A stretch of 64,000 nt of DNA from Quadrisphaera sp. RL12-1S (GTDB lineage: Bacteria; Actinomycetota; Actinomycetes; Actinomycetales; Quadrisphaeraceae), in contig NZ_JACNME010000005.1 in the NCBI RefSeq assembly GCF_014270065.1, forward strand, positions 296,739 through 360,738, in the 5' to 3' direction. The first letter of the stretch is position 1; the number at the start of each line of letters is the position of its first letter. The position numbers were made by a program, and so were the translations under genes. Positions 7,439 through 15,281 of this stretch are shown here, piece after piece. Under the pieces are notes generated by a model. It ran no database searches. It had not been told where the DNA came from and was given only the letters and a program-made list of their open reading frames with translations.

Positions 7439-9463
7439 GTGACGCCCGGGGAGGGGCCGTTCGCGGCCGCCGGCGAGCTGCGCGGCGCGTACGAGGCCGT
7501 GGACTGGTCCGCCACGCCCGTGGGCGCTCCGCACACCTGGTCGACGGCGCTGCGCACGGCCCTCTCGCTGGCGTTCGCCACCAGCTTCCCCGTGACGCTG
7601 CTGTGGGGACCCCGGTTCGTGATGCTCTACAACGCCGCGTACGCGCGCATGCTCCCCGGCAAGCACCCGTGGGGCCTGGGGACGCCGTGCGAGGAGGTGT
7701 TCGGCGAGATCTGGGACCAGATCGGCCCCCTCATGCACGGCGTGCTCGCCGGCGGCGGGGCGGTGCGCATGGTGGACCAGGAGCTGTACATCGACCGCCG
7801 GGGGTTCGGCGAGGAGTGCTACTTCGACTACTGCTACTCCCCCGTCACCGGCCCCGACGGGCGGGTGGAGGGTGTGCTCGACATCGCCGTCGAGACCACG
7901 TCGCAGGTGCTGGAGCGGCGGCGCTCGGCGCTGCTGCGGCGGCTGGCGGACCTCCCGAGGGTGCTGCGCAGCACCGCTGACCTGGCGCGGCTGGCGCTGC
8001 CGGTGCTGCGCACCGACCCCGGAGACCTGCCGCTGGTGGAGCTGCTGGTGCCCGGCGAGCCCCCGCGCCAGCGGGAGGCGCGGCTCGCGGGGCCTCCTCC
8101 GCAGCCGGTGGCGGACGCGGTGGTGCTGGGCTCCACGCCAGCCGGACGCACCGCGTGGGTGCGGGTGCCGGGGGCGGCCCCGGGCCAGGACCGGCCGGTG
8201 CTGGTGGTGGCGCTGTCGGGCGGGCTCGCCGAGGACGAGCACTACCTCGGCTTCCTGCGCCAGGTGGCGGCCGCGCTCGGCGGCGCGCTGGCGGTGGCCT
8301 CCGCCGCGGAGGCGGCGCGCGCCCGCGTGGAGCTGCAGGGAGCCCAGGTGCGTCGCCTGCTCGGCCTGGTGCAGGTGCTGCAGGAGCTGCCCGACGCCAC
8401 GGACGTGGCACAGCTGGAGGGGGTGGTGGAGCGCGGGGCGGCCCGGCTGCTGGACGCCCGCGGGGCGCAGCTGGTCCTCGGCGGCCCTGACGACGACGCT
8501 GGCCCGACCTCGCAGGCCGCGCAGGCCGCACCGGTCGCTGAGGGCCGCGGCGCGGTGCACCTCGACGTCGGCGACCGGCACCTGGGCCTGCTGGAGCTGG
8601 CCTGGGCCGCGGAGCAGCAGCACACCGAGCTGGCCGAGGAGGAGCGCGCGGTGCTGTCGGTGCTGGCCAGCTCCACCGCGCAGGCGCTGGACCGGGCCGC
8701 GGCGCGGGAGGCGGAGCGCCGGGCCACCGAGGCCGTGCGCGCCATCGCCGAGGAGCTGCAGCGCAGCCTGCTCACCGAGCCGCCGCTGGTGACCGGGCTC
8801 GACCTGGCGGTGCGCTACGTGCCCGCGGCCGAGCACGCGCAGGTCGGCGGGGACTGGTACGACGCGTTCACCACGGCCACCGGCGCGCTGCAGCTGGTCA
8901 TCGGCGACGTGACGGGGCACGACCAGCGGGCGGCCGCGGCCATGGGCCAGCTGCGCAACCTGCTCCGCGGGATCGCCCACAGCGGGGTGCGCAGCCCGGC
9001 TCAGGTCCTCACCGAGCTCGACGCCGCCCTCCCGCACCTGGGCGTGACGTCGCTGGCCACCGCGGTGCTCGGGTCCCTGGCCCCGGCGCGTCCCGACGGC
9101 TCGCGCGAGCTGGTGTGGAGCAGCGCCGGGCACCTGCCCCCGCTGCTGCTCGTGCCCGGGGCCGCGCCGCGGCTGCTCGAGGAGCCGGCCGAGCTGCTGC
9201 TCGGGCTGCAGGCGGGCACCCGCCGCACCGACCACCGCACGGTGCTGCCAGCGGGCGCGACCGTGCTGCTGTACACCGACGGCCTCGTGGAGCGCCGCGG
9301 CGTGGACCTGTCCCGCGGCCTGGCCTGGCTGCGCGAGGCGACCACCGCGCTGGACGGCGCGAGCCCCGACGAGGTGTGCGACGCGCTGCTGGACCTCGTG
9401 GGCGGTCGCGTCGACGACGACATCGCCCTCGTGGCCGTCCGCCTCGTCAGCCGGCCCCTCTGA
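7439..9463 (+). CDS. PP2C-type (SpoIIE) phosphatase with PAS-like and GAF-like sensor domains
   Basis: 674-residue SpoIIE-type phosphatase. Residues about 15-155 form a PAS-like sensor seen in actinobacterial two-component and RsbU proteins (VDWSATPVGAPHTWSTALR, MLYNAAYARMLPGKHPWGLG, YFDYCYSPVTGPDG). A GAF-like region covers about 280-430, and the PP2C domain about 440-670 contains QVGGDWYDAF, VIGDVTGHDQRAAAAMGQ, WSSAGHLPPLL, VLLYTDGLVERRG and VDDDIALVAVR with the metal-binding Asp residues. GTG 7439 starts 7 bases after the mqo stop, so co-transcription with mqo is likely. The 3' end is 3 bases from the convergent transglutaminase-like gene. With the other SpoIIE protein and the anti-sigma kinase it makes a local partner-switch signalling set. 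Confidence 0.9.
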   Translation: MTPGEGPFAAAGELRGAYEAVDWSATPVGAPHTWSTALRTALSLAFATSFPVTLLWGPRFVMLYNAAYARMLPGKHPWGLGTPCEEVFGEIWDQIGPLMHGVLAGGGAVRMVDQELYIDRRGFGEECYFDYCYSPVTGPDGRVEGVLDIAVETTSQVLERRRSALLRRLADLPRVLRSTADLARLALPVLRTDPGDLPLVELLVPGEPPRQREARLAGPPPQPVADAVVLGSTPAGRTAWVRVPGAAPGQDRPVLVVALSGGLAEDEHYLGFLRQVAAALGGALAVASAAEAARARVELQGAQVRRLLGLVQVLQELPDATDVAQLEGVVERGAARLLDARGAQLVLGGPDDDAGPTSQAAQAAPVAEGRGAVHLDVGDRHLGLLELAWAAEQQHTELAEEERAVLSVLASSTAQALDRAAAREAERRATEAVRAIAEELQRSLLTEPPLVTGLDLAVRYVPAAEHAQVGGDWYDAFTTATGALQLVIGDVTGHDQRAAAAMGQLRNLLRGIAHSGVRSPAQVLTELDAALPHLGVTSLATAVLGSLAPARPDGSRELVWSSAGHLPPLLLVPGAAPRLLEEPAELLLGLQAGTRRTDHRTVLPAGATVLLYTDGLVERRGVDLSRGLAWLREATTALDGASPDEVCDALLDLVGGRVDDDIALVAVRLVSRPL

Positions 9464-9466
9464 GCC

Positions 9467-10402
9467 TCAGGCCAGGAGCACCGGCCCGGTCGGGTCCACC
9501 GGCAGGTCGGCGCCGGTCACCACGGCGCGCACCTCCATCTCGCGCAGCGCCACGCCTCCGCGCAGCGAGGTGAGGAACGCGGTGTCGGCGGCGTCGCGCC
9601 CGGTGCTGATCCGCCACATCGAGGGCCGGGGCGCCAGGTGGGTGGCGTCGTGCACCTGCCACTGCACACCACCGCGACCGTCCTGCACCCGGACCTCGGC
9701 GACGGCGTGGAAGTCCATGGGCGACAGGCCCGGGGCGTAGACCGCGGTGAGCCGCGCCGGCAGCTCCAGCGCCCGTGCGAGGGCGACCACGAGGTGGGCG
9801 TAGTCGCGGCAGACGCCCTGCCCGCGCAGCAGCGTCTGCACCGCGCCGTCGAACGCCGTGGACGACCCCGAGGTGTAGACCAGCCGGTCGGCCACCCAGG
9901 TGGTGATGCGCTCGGCCAGCTCGGCGTCCGGGTGGTCGGCGCGGGTGCCGAACTCCGAGGCGGCGAACGCCGCGAGCTCGTCGGAGGGGCAGTAGCGGCT
10001 GGGCCGGTTGAGCTCGAACTGCTCCACGAGGACCGCGGCGGCCGTCCCGCCGGCCGCGCCCGTCGTCGCCGTCGTGCTCTCCGGGGAGGACGGCGCCGGC
10101 CCAGCGGGCACCAGGCGGCCGGAGTACTCGACCACCACGCGACCGGCGGGCACGGCCGTGAGGACGTGCATGCGCTCGCCCCGCTCGCGCGGGCCCACGG
10201 GCACCTCCACCGGGCGGGAGGCCTCCGGGAGCGGTCCGGCGCCGTGGGTGACCACCAGCTCGTCCTCCACGGTCGAGCCCGGGGTCCTCGCGGCCGCCAC
10301 CAGCAGCGACAGGTCGGCGGTGGTGGCCAGCTGCAGCACCAGCCGCGCCGAGACCTCCCGGGTCGGGAAGGACGAGGGAGCGGGCGGGGCGGCGGCGGTC
10401 AC
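9467..10402 (-). CDS. Transglutaminase-like cysteine peptidase family protein
   Basis: 311-residue protein with a transglutaminase core domain. The catalytic Cys is in LLRGQGVCRDYAHL (near residue 205), the His in PMDFHAVAEV and the Asp in WQVHDATHLAPR, the standard Cys-His-Asp order. An N-terminal beta-rich region (about residues 1-120) precedes it, as in bacterial transglutaminase-like proteins; a Thr/Ala/Gly-rich linker sits near residue 100. These proteins are usually cytosolic amidase or peptidase-like enzymes of unknown substrate, often near alpha-E or circularly permuted ATP-grasp genes, none of which is here. The frame stays open far upstream over the permease gene, but only the part from GTG 10402 has coding character. 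Confidence 0.85.
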   Translation of the reverse strand: MTAAAPPAPSSFPTREVSARLVLQLATTADLSLLVAAARTPGSTVEDELVVTHGAGPLPEASRPVEVPVGPRERGERMHVLTAVPAGRVVVEYSGRLVPAGPAPSSPESTTATTGAAGGTAAAVLVEQFELNRPSRYCPSDELAAFAASEFGTRADHPDAELAERITTWVADRLVYTSGSSTAFDGAVQTLLRGQGVCRDYAHLVVALARALELPARLTAVYAPGLSPMDFHAVAEVRVQDGRGGVQWQVHDATHLAPRPSMWRISTGRDAADTAFLTSLRGGVALREMEVRAVVTGADLPVDPTGPVLLA

Positions 10403-10449
10403 GGGCGCCCATTCTGGGGGCAGTGACCGCCTCCCCGCCCGCCCGGGGC

Positions 10450-11931
10450 TCAGCTGTGCGGCCGGTGCTCGGACCCGGGCCGCTCGGCGATGACCGGGTA
10501 CTCGCCGGTGTAGCCCTCGCGCTCGGCGGCCACCGCCAGCACCCGCCGGCGCACCGCGAACCACCCGACGATGAGGGCCGGGACGATGAGCACCAGCGTG
10601 GCCAGCGTGTAGGTGCCGATCGGGTAGTCGAAGCCGATGAGCACCAGCACCACGGCCAGGAAGGCCAGCGTGGCGTAGCCGGTGTACGGCGCGCCCATCA
10701 TCCGGAAGTGGGGGCGCTCCACCACGCCCTGCTTCGAGAGGCTGAAGAGCTTCAGCTGGCAGATGACGATGGTGCCCCACGCGGTGACGATGCCCAGGGC
10801 GGACATGTTGAGCACGATCTCGAAGGCCTGGCCCGGCACCACGGCGTTGAGCCCCACACCCAGCAGCGTGATGAAGCCGGTGAGGAGGATGCCGCCGAAG
10901 GGGACGCCGTTGCGCGTCATCTTGCCGGTGAACCGCGGAGCGGAGCCGCTGACCGCCATCGAGCGCAGGATGCGGCCGGTGGAGTACAGCCCGGCGTTGA
11001 GGCTGCTCAGCGCCGCGGTGAGCACGATGACGTTCATGATGCTGCCGGCGCCGGGCAGACCGATGCGGGAGAAGAAGGTCACGAAGGGGCTCGTGTCCTT
11101 GTCGAAGGCGGTGTACGGCAGCAGCAGCGCCAGCAGCACCAGCGAGCCCACGTAGAACAGCGCGATGCGGAAGATCACCGCGTTGATCGCCTTGGGCATG
11201 ATCTTCTCGGGGTTCTCGGTCTCCCCCGCGGTGGTGCCGACCAGCTCGACGGCCGCGTAGGCGAACACCACGCCGGACACGACCAGGACCAGCGGCACGA
11301 CGCCGGTGGGGAACAGGCCGCCGTTGCCGGTGATGACCGACGGACCGGTGGTCTCGCCCGCCACGGTGAACCGGCCCAGGAGGAACACCAGGCCGATGAC
11401 GAGGAACGCGGACAGCGCCACCACCTTCAGCAGCGCCGCCCAGAACTCCAGCTCGCCGAAGAGCTTCACCGAGATGAGGTTCATCGACAGCACGATGACC
11501 AGCGCCGCCAGGGCGATGACCCACTGGGGGACCACCTCGGTGGCCCCCCAGTAGTGGACGTACAGGGCGATGGCGGTGACGTCGACGATCGACGTCATGG
11601 CCCAGTTGAGGAAGTACATCCACCCGGCGACGAACGCGAACCGCTCCCCGAAGAACTCGCGCGCGTAGGACACGAACGAGCCCGAGGACGGGCGGTGCAG
11701 GACCAGCTCGCCGAGGGCCCGCAGGATGAAGAACACGAAGACGCCGCAGATGGCGTAGACGAGGAACAGGCCCGGACCGGCGTTCGCGAGGCGCCCGCCG
11801 GCGCCCAGGAACAGGCCGGTGCCGATGGCCCCGCCGATGGCGATCATCTGGATCTGCCGCGGCTTGAGGCCCTTGTGGTAGCCCTCGTCCTCGGCGGTCA
11901 GGTCCGCCTGGCTGCGCGTCTGGGAGCTCAC
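10450..11931 (-). CDS. APC-family amino acid permease (AnsP/GabP type)
   Basis: Twelve-helix amino acid permease of the APC superfamily, AAT subfamily; closest in appearance to L-asparagine permeases. The hallmark first helix [20 protein letters not shown] is present, followed by [33 protein letters not shown] and the consensus loop [15 protein letters not shown]. Two GTG codons compete for the start. The one at 11940 overlaps the strong GAGGAGG, while GTG 11931 lies eight bases after it, so I choose 11931 (493 residues). The C-terminus is soluble and short. Single gene, separated from the kinase gene upstream by about 70 bases and from the transglutaminase-like gene downstream by 47. Confidence 0.92.
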   Translation of the reverse strand: MSSQTRSQADLTAEDEGYHKGLKPRQIQMIAIGGAIGTGLFLGAGGRLANAGPGLFLVYAICGVFVFFILRALGELVLHRPSSGSFVSYAREFFGERFAFVAGWMYFLNWAMTSIVDVTAIALYVHYWGATEVVPQWVIALAALVIVLSMNLISVKLFGELEFWAALLKVVALSAFLVIGLVFLLGRFTVAGETTGPSVITGNGGLFPTGVVPLVLVVSGVVFAYAAVELVGTTAGETENPEKIMPKAINAVIFRIALFYVGSLVLLALLLPYTAFDKDTSPFVTFFSRIGLPGAGSIMNVIVLTAALSSLNAGLYSTGRILRSMAVSGSAPRFTGKMTRNGVPFGGILLTGFITLLGVGLNAVVPGQAFEIVLNMSALGIVTAWGTIVICQLKLFSLSKQGVVERPHFRMMGAPYTGYATLAFLAVVLVLIGFDYPIGTYTLATLVLIVPALIVGWFAVRRRVLAVAAEREGYTGEYPVIAERPGSEHRPHS

Positions 11932-12002
11932 CGGCTCCACCTCCTCGTGTTGGCCGGGGCGACACTAGGCCTCTCGGCGCCCAGCCGCGCGACGGGGGCG
12001 TG

Positions 12003-12953
12003 TCAGGGGAGTTGCAGACGGCTCTCAGCGACCTCGGGGAAGGCGCCGCGCAGCTCCTCCACCAGCGCGCTGCACGTCGGCGGACGGTCGGCGGGGTCCA
12101 CGGACAGCGCCCGCGCCACCACCCTGTCGAGCGCCACAGGCAGCCAGCGGCGCCGCCGGCTGAGCTTCGGCGGGCGCCCCGCCACATGGGCGCGGGCCAC
12201 GGCGAAGGTCGTGGAGAACGGGTACGGCGGCTCCCCCGACAGCAGCTCCACCGCCGTGCAGGCCAGGGAGTACGCGTCGGTGGCGGCGGTGACGCGCTGC
12301 GCCTGCAGCAGCTCGGGGGCGGCGTACGGCAGCGACCCGGCCACCCGTCCGTGGCGGGCCAGCGGCCGGGACTCGTCCAGGCTGCGCGCCAGCCCGAAGT
12401 CGGTGACGGCGGCGCGGCGGTCCGGTGGGGCCGCGAGCAGCACGTTGGTGGGCTTGACGTCGCCGTGGACGACGTCGAGCGCGTGCACGGCGTCGAGCCC
12501 GGCTGCCGCCTGCGCGAGCACGTCGAGGATGCGGGGCACGTCCGGGCGGCCGCGCCCGCGCGGCCGCAGCGCGGCCGACGTGCCGCCGTCGAGCAGCTCC
12601 ATCGCCGCCCACAGCAGCGGCACGTCCAGGGCGCTGCCCCGGGGCAGCTCCTCGCCGTGGGCCAGGACGGCGACGACGCCGGGGTGGCGCACCTGCGCGG
12701 CCACCTCGCACTCGCGGTGGAAGCGGCGGCGCCCGACGTCCGTGGCTGCCGCGGTCGGCTCGAGGACCTTGAGCGCCTCCTCGCGCGCACCGCGGCCGGC
12801 GCCGCGCAGCACCCGGTACACCTGCGCGCTGCCGCCGCGGCCGAGGAGCCCGAGCACGAGCCGGCCGCCGATGACCTGCCCCGGGCGCAGGAGGTCCCGC
12901 CGCGCCTCGGCGGCCAGGGCGAGCGCCTCCGCCTCGCGGTCCCACGGGATCAC
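12003..12953 (-). CDS. Soluble eukaryotic-like Ser/Thr protein kinase
   Basis: 316-residue kinase domain protein without PASTA repeats or a membrane segment. The Gly-rich loop is LLGRGGSAQVYRV, the ATP-binding Lys is in EALKVLEP, the catalytic loop is VVHGDVKPTNVLL (HGD replaces the common HRD), the DFG motif is VTDFGLARS and the APE motif is AAPELLQ. The GTG at 12953 gives MIPWDREAEAL, just upstream of the fold. A heptanucleotide repeat lies 17 bases upstream of that start. Substrate unknown; nothing nearby (amino acid permease downstream, gene fragments upstream) identifies it. Confidence 0.88.
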   Translation of the reverse strand: MIPWDREAEALALAAEARRDLLRPGQVIGGRLVLGLLGRGGSAQVYRVLRGAGRGAREEALKVLEPTAAATDVGRRRFHRECEVAAQVRHPGVVAVLAHGEELPRGSALDVPLLWAAMELLDGGTSAALRPRGRGRPDVPRILDVLAQAAAGLDAVHALDVVHGDVKPTNVLLAAPPDRRAAVTDFGLARSLDESRPLARHGRVAGSLPYAAPELLQAQRVTAATDAYSLACTAVELLSGEPPYPFSTTFAVARAHVAGRPPKLSRRRRWLPVALDRVVARALSVDPADRPPTCSALVEELRGAFPEVAESRLQLP

Positions 12954-12969
12954 CCCGGCAGTGTGCAGT

Positions 12970-13004
12970 GTGCGGGGTGCGGGGTGCGGGGTGCGGGGTG
13001 CGGG
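12970..13004. repeat. Five tandem copies of a 7-bp unit (GTGCGGG)
   Basis: Five exact copies of GTGCGGG run head to tail, with degenerate related bases on both sides (GTGTGCA before, GCGCAG after). The array sits in the 165-bp gap between the divergent kinase gene and the SDR remnant, directly upstream of the kinase start. Such perfect short repeats change copy number by slippage. Here a change would alter spacing in the 5' region of the kinase gene but no reading frame. Confidence 0.9.
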
Positions 13005-13118
13005 GCGCAGGTGCAGCGGACCGGCGCGGTCTGGAGGTGTTCGTCGTCGTCGAACACCGACCGAACCCCTCAGGGGCAGGACCGGCGCGAGGCCGGTCGC
13101 GGAACGTCGGAGGTCGTC

Positions 13119-13375
13119 GTGGGTCGGTTCTCGGGGAGCACTGCTGTGGTGACGGGCGGCACGAGCGGCATCGGCCGCGCGATCGCCGTGCTGCTGGGCC
13201 AGGAGGGGGCCCGGGTGCACGTGGCGGGCCGCGACGAGGAGCGAGGGCTGGCTGTGGCCCGCGAGGTCACCGCGCGCGGCGGTGAGGGGCGCTTCGTGCG
13301 GGTCGACGTGGCGGTCGACTCCGAGGTCGCAGCCCTGGCGCGAGCCGCCGGCGCCGGTGGCCCGATCGACCACTG
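13119..13375 (+). pseudogene. SDR oxidoreductase, N-terminal remnant only
   Basis: About 84 residues of a short-chain dehydrogenase N-terminus: the cofactor motif VVTGGTSGIGRAIAVLL, then VHVAGRDEERG and VRVDVAVDSEVAAL, ending at GGPIDH where an intact SDR would continue with a VNNAG segment. The 5' end is well preserved: GTG 13119 follows GGAGG (13109-13113) by five bases. After about 13371 the frame continues into antisense-like Arg-rich sequence, and the active-site Tyr/Lys half is absent from the whole window. The next recognisable sequence is an unrelated C-terminal fragment in another frame, so this is one side of a deletion or recombination scar. Confidence 0.8.
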
Positions 13376-13381
13376 TGGGCC

Positions 13382-13891
13382 GTGGGGGGAGCAGAGGAGC
13401 AGGCGGCGCTGCCCGACAGCAAGGGCCTGCACCACCTGCGTGCCCTGCTGTCGGCCCCCGGGCAGCCGGTCGCGGCGCTCGTCCTCGCCGGGGCGGCCGA
13501 CGGGCAGCAGCACCTGGCCGGTGACGCCGGCCCGAGGCTGGACCAGCAGGCGGTCACGGCCTACCGCGAGCGGCTCGCAGCCCTGCGCGAGGAGGCCGAC
13601 GAGGCCGACCGCCGCGCCGATGCGGCGCGGTCGGCCCGGGTGCACGCCGAGCAGGAGGCGCTGGTGGCCGAGCTGGCGCGTGGCACCGGTCTGGGCGGGC
13701 GGCTGCGGCCGGATCGCTCGGGTGTCGAGAAGGCGCGGATCAACGTGACGCGCACGGTGCGCGACGCCATCGAGCGGATCGGCCGAGACTGCCCCCGCCT
13801 GGCCGAGCACCTGAGCTCCTCGGTGGCGACCGGCACGTGGTGCACCTACAGCCCCTCCGCTCCCGTCACCTGGCGCACGGGCGAGCGCTGA
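13382..13891 (+). pseudogene. C-terminal fragment of a large actinobacterial regulator/ATPase
   Basis: 169 residues that resemble, from memory, the C-terminal module of large actinobacterial AAA/LuxR-like or adenylate-cyclase-type regulators: DSKGLHHLRALLSAPGQPV, a charged helical stretch (YRERLAALREEADEADRR), LVAELARGTGLGGR, then VTRTVRDAIERIGR, HLSSSVATGTWCTYSP and VTW. In full proteins this follows hundreds of residues of ATPase and TPR sequence, which are missing here. The reading frame is intact from a GTG at 13382, so a short protein could still be made, but no good ribosome site is seen. It abuts the SDR remnant within about 10 bases and out of frame. A conserved stand-alone function is possible but less likely. 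Confidence 0.6.
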
Positions 13892-13916
13892 TCGGTGGTC
13901 GGAGGTGGACGAGGCC

Positions 13917-14570
13917 CTACCCCTCGACGGCGGCGACCTGCTCGCGCAGGGTGCGCAGCTGGTGCCCGACCCACCGGACGTAGCGCGAGGTGTCCCAGCC
14001 GCGCTCGACGGTGAAGTGCAGGTAGGTCTGCGGGGAGAGCACGTGGCCGAGGAGGTCGGTGGCCGTGGGCACGTCGTCGTCGTCGAGGAGCCCGCGGGCG
14101 GCGAACCACCGGGCCCCGACGGCCATGTCCTGCCAGCGCCGCTCCTCCAGGCGCTCGTAGGCGGCCCCGGCCTCGGGGTCGACCCGGGCTGCCGCGCTCA
14201 GCGCGGCGACCAGCGGCGCCGACCGCTCGTTGGCCTCGGCCAGGAAGGACAGGTACCGCTCGAAGGCGGTGCCGACGTCGGCCTCCGCCATGACGGCCGT
14301 CAGCTCCGGGCGGTCGGTGAGCAGCTGCTCGGCCTCGTCGCCGGCGAAGGCGCGGTCGAGCGCGGCGACGAGGAGGGCGTGCTTGGCCCCCTGCAGGTGC
14401 ACCGTCGGCACGGAGACGCCGGCCCGCTCCGCGACGGCCTTCATCGTCGTCGCGGCGTAGCCCCGGGTGGCGAAGAGCTCAGCGGCGGCGTCGAGGACGC
14501 GCGCCCGCGTCGCGGAGGCGTCCGCCTCGCGCTTCGGGGAGCGGTAGGAGCGGGGCACGCGTCCATCCAA
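13917..14570 (-). CDS. TetR-family transcriptional repressor
   Basis: 217-residue TetR regulator. The DNA-binding domain is at residues 20-65: TRARVLDAAAELFATRGYAAT, TMKAVAERAGVSVPTVHLQ and KHALLVAALDRAF. The ligand domain is divergent, so the effector is unknown. The start is TTG 14570 (or GTG 14558). It lies only six bases after the stop of the membrane protein gene, so the two are co-transcribed from the promoter near 15251-15281. The palindrome at 15249-15273 in that promoter region is the obvious candidate operator, giving autoregulation and control of the divergent glycosyltransferase gene. Confidence 0.9.
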   Translation of the reverse strand: MDGRVPRSYRSPKREADASATRARVLDAAAELFATRGYAATTMKAVAERAGVSVPTVHLQGAKHALLVAALDRAFAGDEAEQLLTDRPELTAVMAEADVGTAFERYLSFLAEANERSAPLVAALSAAARVDPEAGAAYERLEERRWQDMAVGARWFAARGLLDDDDVPTATDLLGHVLSPQTYLHFTVERGWDTSRYVRWVGHQLRTLREQVAAVEG

Positions 14571-14576
14571 TACGGC

Positions 14577-15221
14577 TCAGGCCGGCGAGGACGCGGCGGT
14601 CCGGTCCCGGCCCGTCAGCAGCACCGCACCGGCGGCCACCTGCGAGCACGTGGAGAACAGCAGGGCGCCCGTGATGACGGCGGGGTCCGAGGCGGTCGTC
14701 ACCGCCACCCCCGCGACGACGGCGGCCGCCGTCAGCCCCGGGAACGCCCACCGCGCAGCACCGGCGGCCACCCGGGCGGCGACGATGACGGTCGATGCGG
14801 TGAGGAGCAGCAGCAGCTGCGCCACGCCGGCCGCGGTGAGGATCCAGGCCGACTCCGACCCACCGCCGCCGTAGGAGAGCACCCAGTACGTCACCTGGCT
14901 CATCAGGAACACCGCGCCGAAGGAGAGCAGTGCCACGGTGCCGAGCATCCGGCGTCCGCAGATCCCGTTCGAGCCGGTCGACCCCAGGGCCAGCGGCAGC
15001 ACCGCGGCGGCGTGCACGACGACCGCGGCGAGGTAGAAGGCGCCGAACAGCGCGACGGCGGAGTCCGTCGCCGCCTCACCCAGCCCCGCCTCGAGCACGG
15101 TCGCGACGGTCAGCAGGAGCCCCCCGGTCATGACCCCCGCACCGCCACCGACCGCCCACACCGGACGGCGGCGCAGCTGCGGGACGACTGCGGTCTGGTG
15201 GTGCTGCTGGGTGGTCGACAC
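14577..15221 (-). CDS. Integral membrane protein of unknown family
   Basis: 214-residue hydrophobic protein with about six predicted membrane segments, for example WAVGGGAGVMTGGLLLTVAT, ALFGAFYLAAVVVHAAAVLP, MLGTVALLSFGAVFLMSQVT, ILTAAGVAQLLLLLTASTVI, WAFPGLTAAAVVAGVAVT and a last helix ending near AAGAVLLTG. No transport or enzyme motif is recognised. GTG 15221 has AAGGAGCC six bases upstream. It is first in an operon with the TetR gene, divergent from a macrolide-type glycosyltransferase. A role linked to the same small molecule (export, sensing or membrane protection) is inferred from that arrangement only. Confidence 0.8.
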   Translation of the reverse strand: MSTTQQHHQTAVVPQLRRRPVWAVGGGAGVMTGGLLLTVATVLEAGLGEAATDSAVALFGAFYLAAVVVHAAAVLPLALGSTGSNGICGRRMLGTVALLSFGAVFLMSQVTYWVLSYGGGGSESAWILTAAGVAQLLLLLTASTVIVAARVAAGAARWAFPGLTAAAVVAGVAVTTASDPAVITGALLFSTCSQVAAGAVLLTGRDRTAASSPA

Positions 15222-15236
15222 GCTCGGCTCCTTCGA

Positions 15237-15267
15237 TTGACTGGAGCCATACCATATTCACTAGAAT
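15237..15267 (+). promoter_or_regulatory. Promoter of the glycosyltransferase gene, leaderless
   Basis: TTGACT (15237-15242) and TAGAAT (15262-15267) are separated by 19 bases. The ATG at 15275 follows the -10 by seven bases, which places the transcription start at or next to the start codon, so the message should be leaderless. The -10 and most of the spacer lie inside the palindrome 15249-15273, so a bound repressor would block it. Confidence 0.7.
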
Positions 15268-15273
15268 AGGTAT
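15249..15273. promoter_or_regulatory. Palindromic operator, probable TetR binding site
   Basis: Inverted repeat in an unusually AT-rich island: left arm ATACC(A)TATTC, centre ACTA, right arm GAATAGGTAT. The arms match perfectly over ten bases apart from one extra A in the left arm. It covers the -10 hexamers of both divergent promoters. A TetR gene is the last gene of the operon read from one of these promoters, which makes self-regulation the simplest reading. Binding is inferred. Confidence 0.7.
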
Positions 15274-15281
15274 CATGTCAA
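15251..15281 (-). promoter_or_regulatory. Promoter of the membrane protein - tetR operon
   Basis: On the minus strand TTGACA (15281-15276) and TATGGT (15256-15251) are 19 bases apart, the same spacing as the opposing promoter. The -35 overlaps the first codons of the divergent glycosyltransferase gene. Transcription would start near 15244, leaving a short leader that contains the AAGGAGCC site before GTG 15221. Confidence 0.65.

Noticed and set aside
9467..12790. Apparent 1107-residue protein on the minus strand
   Set aside because: Only the last 311 residues (transglutaminase-like) are protein-like; the rest is out-of-frame permease and kinase sequence.
12970..13004. Repeat array considered as a CRISPR
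   Set aside because: Units are 7 bp and directly adjacent, with no spacers; no cas genes in the window.
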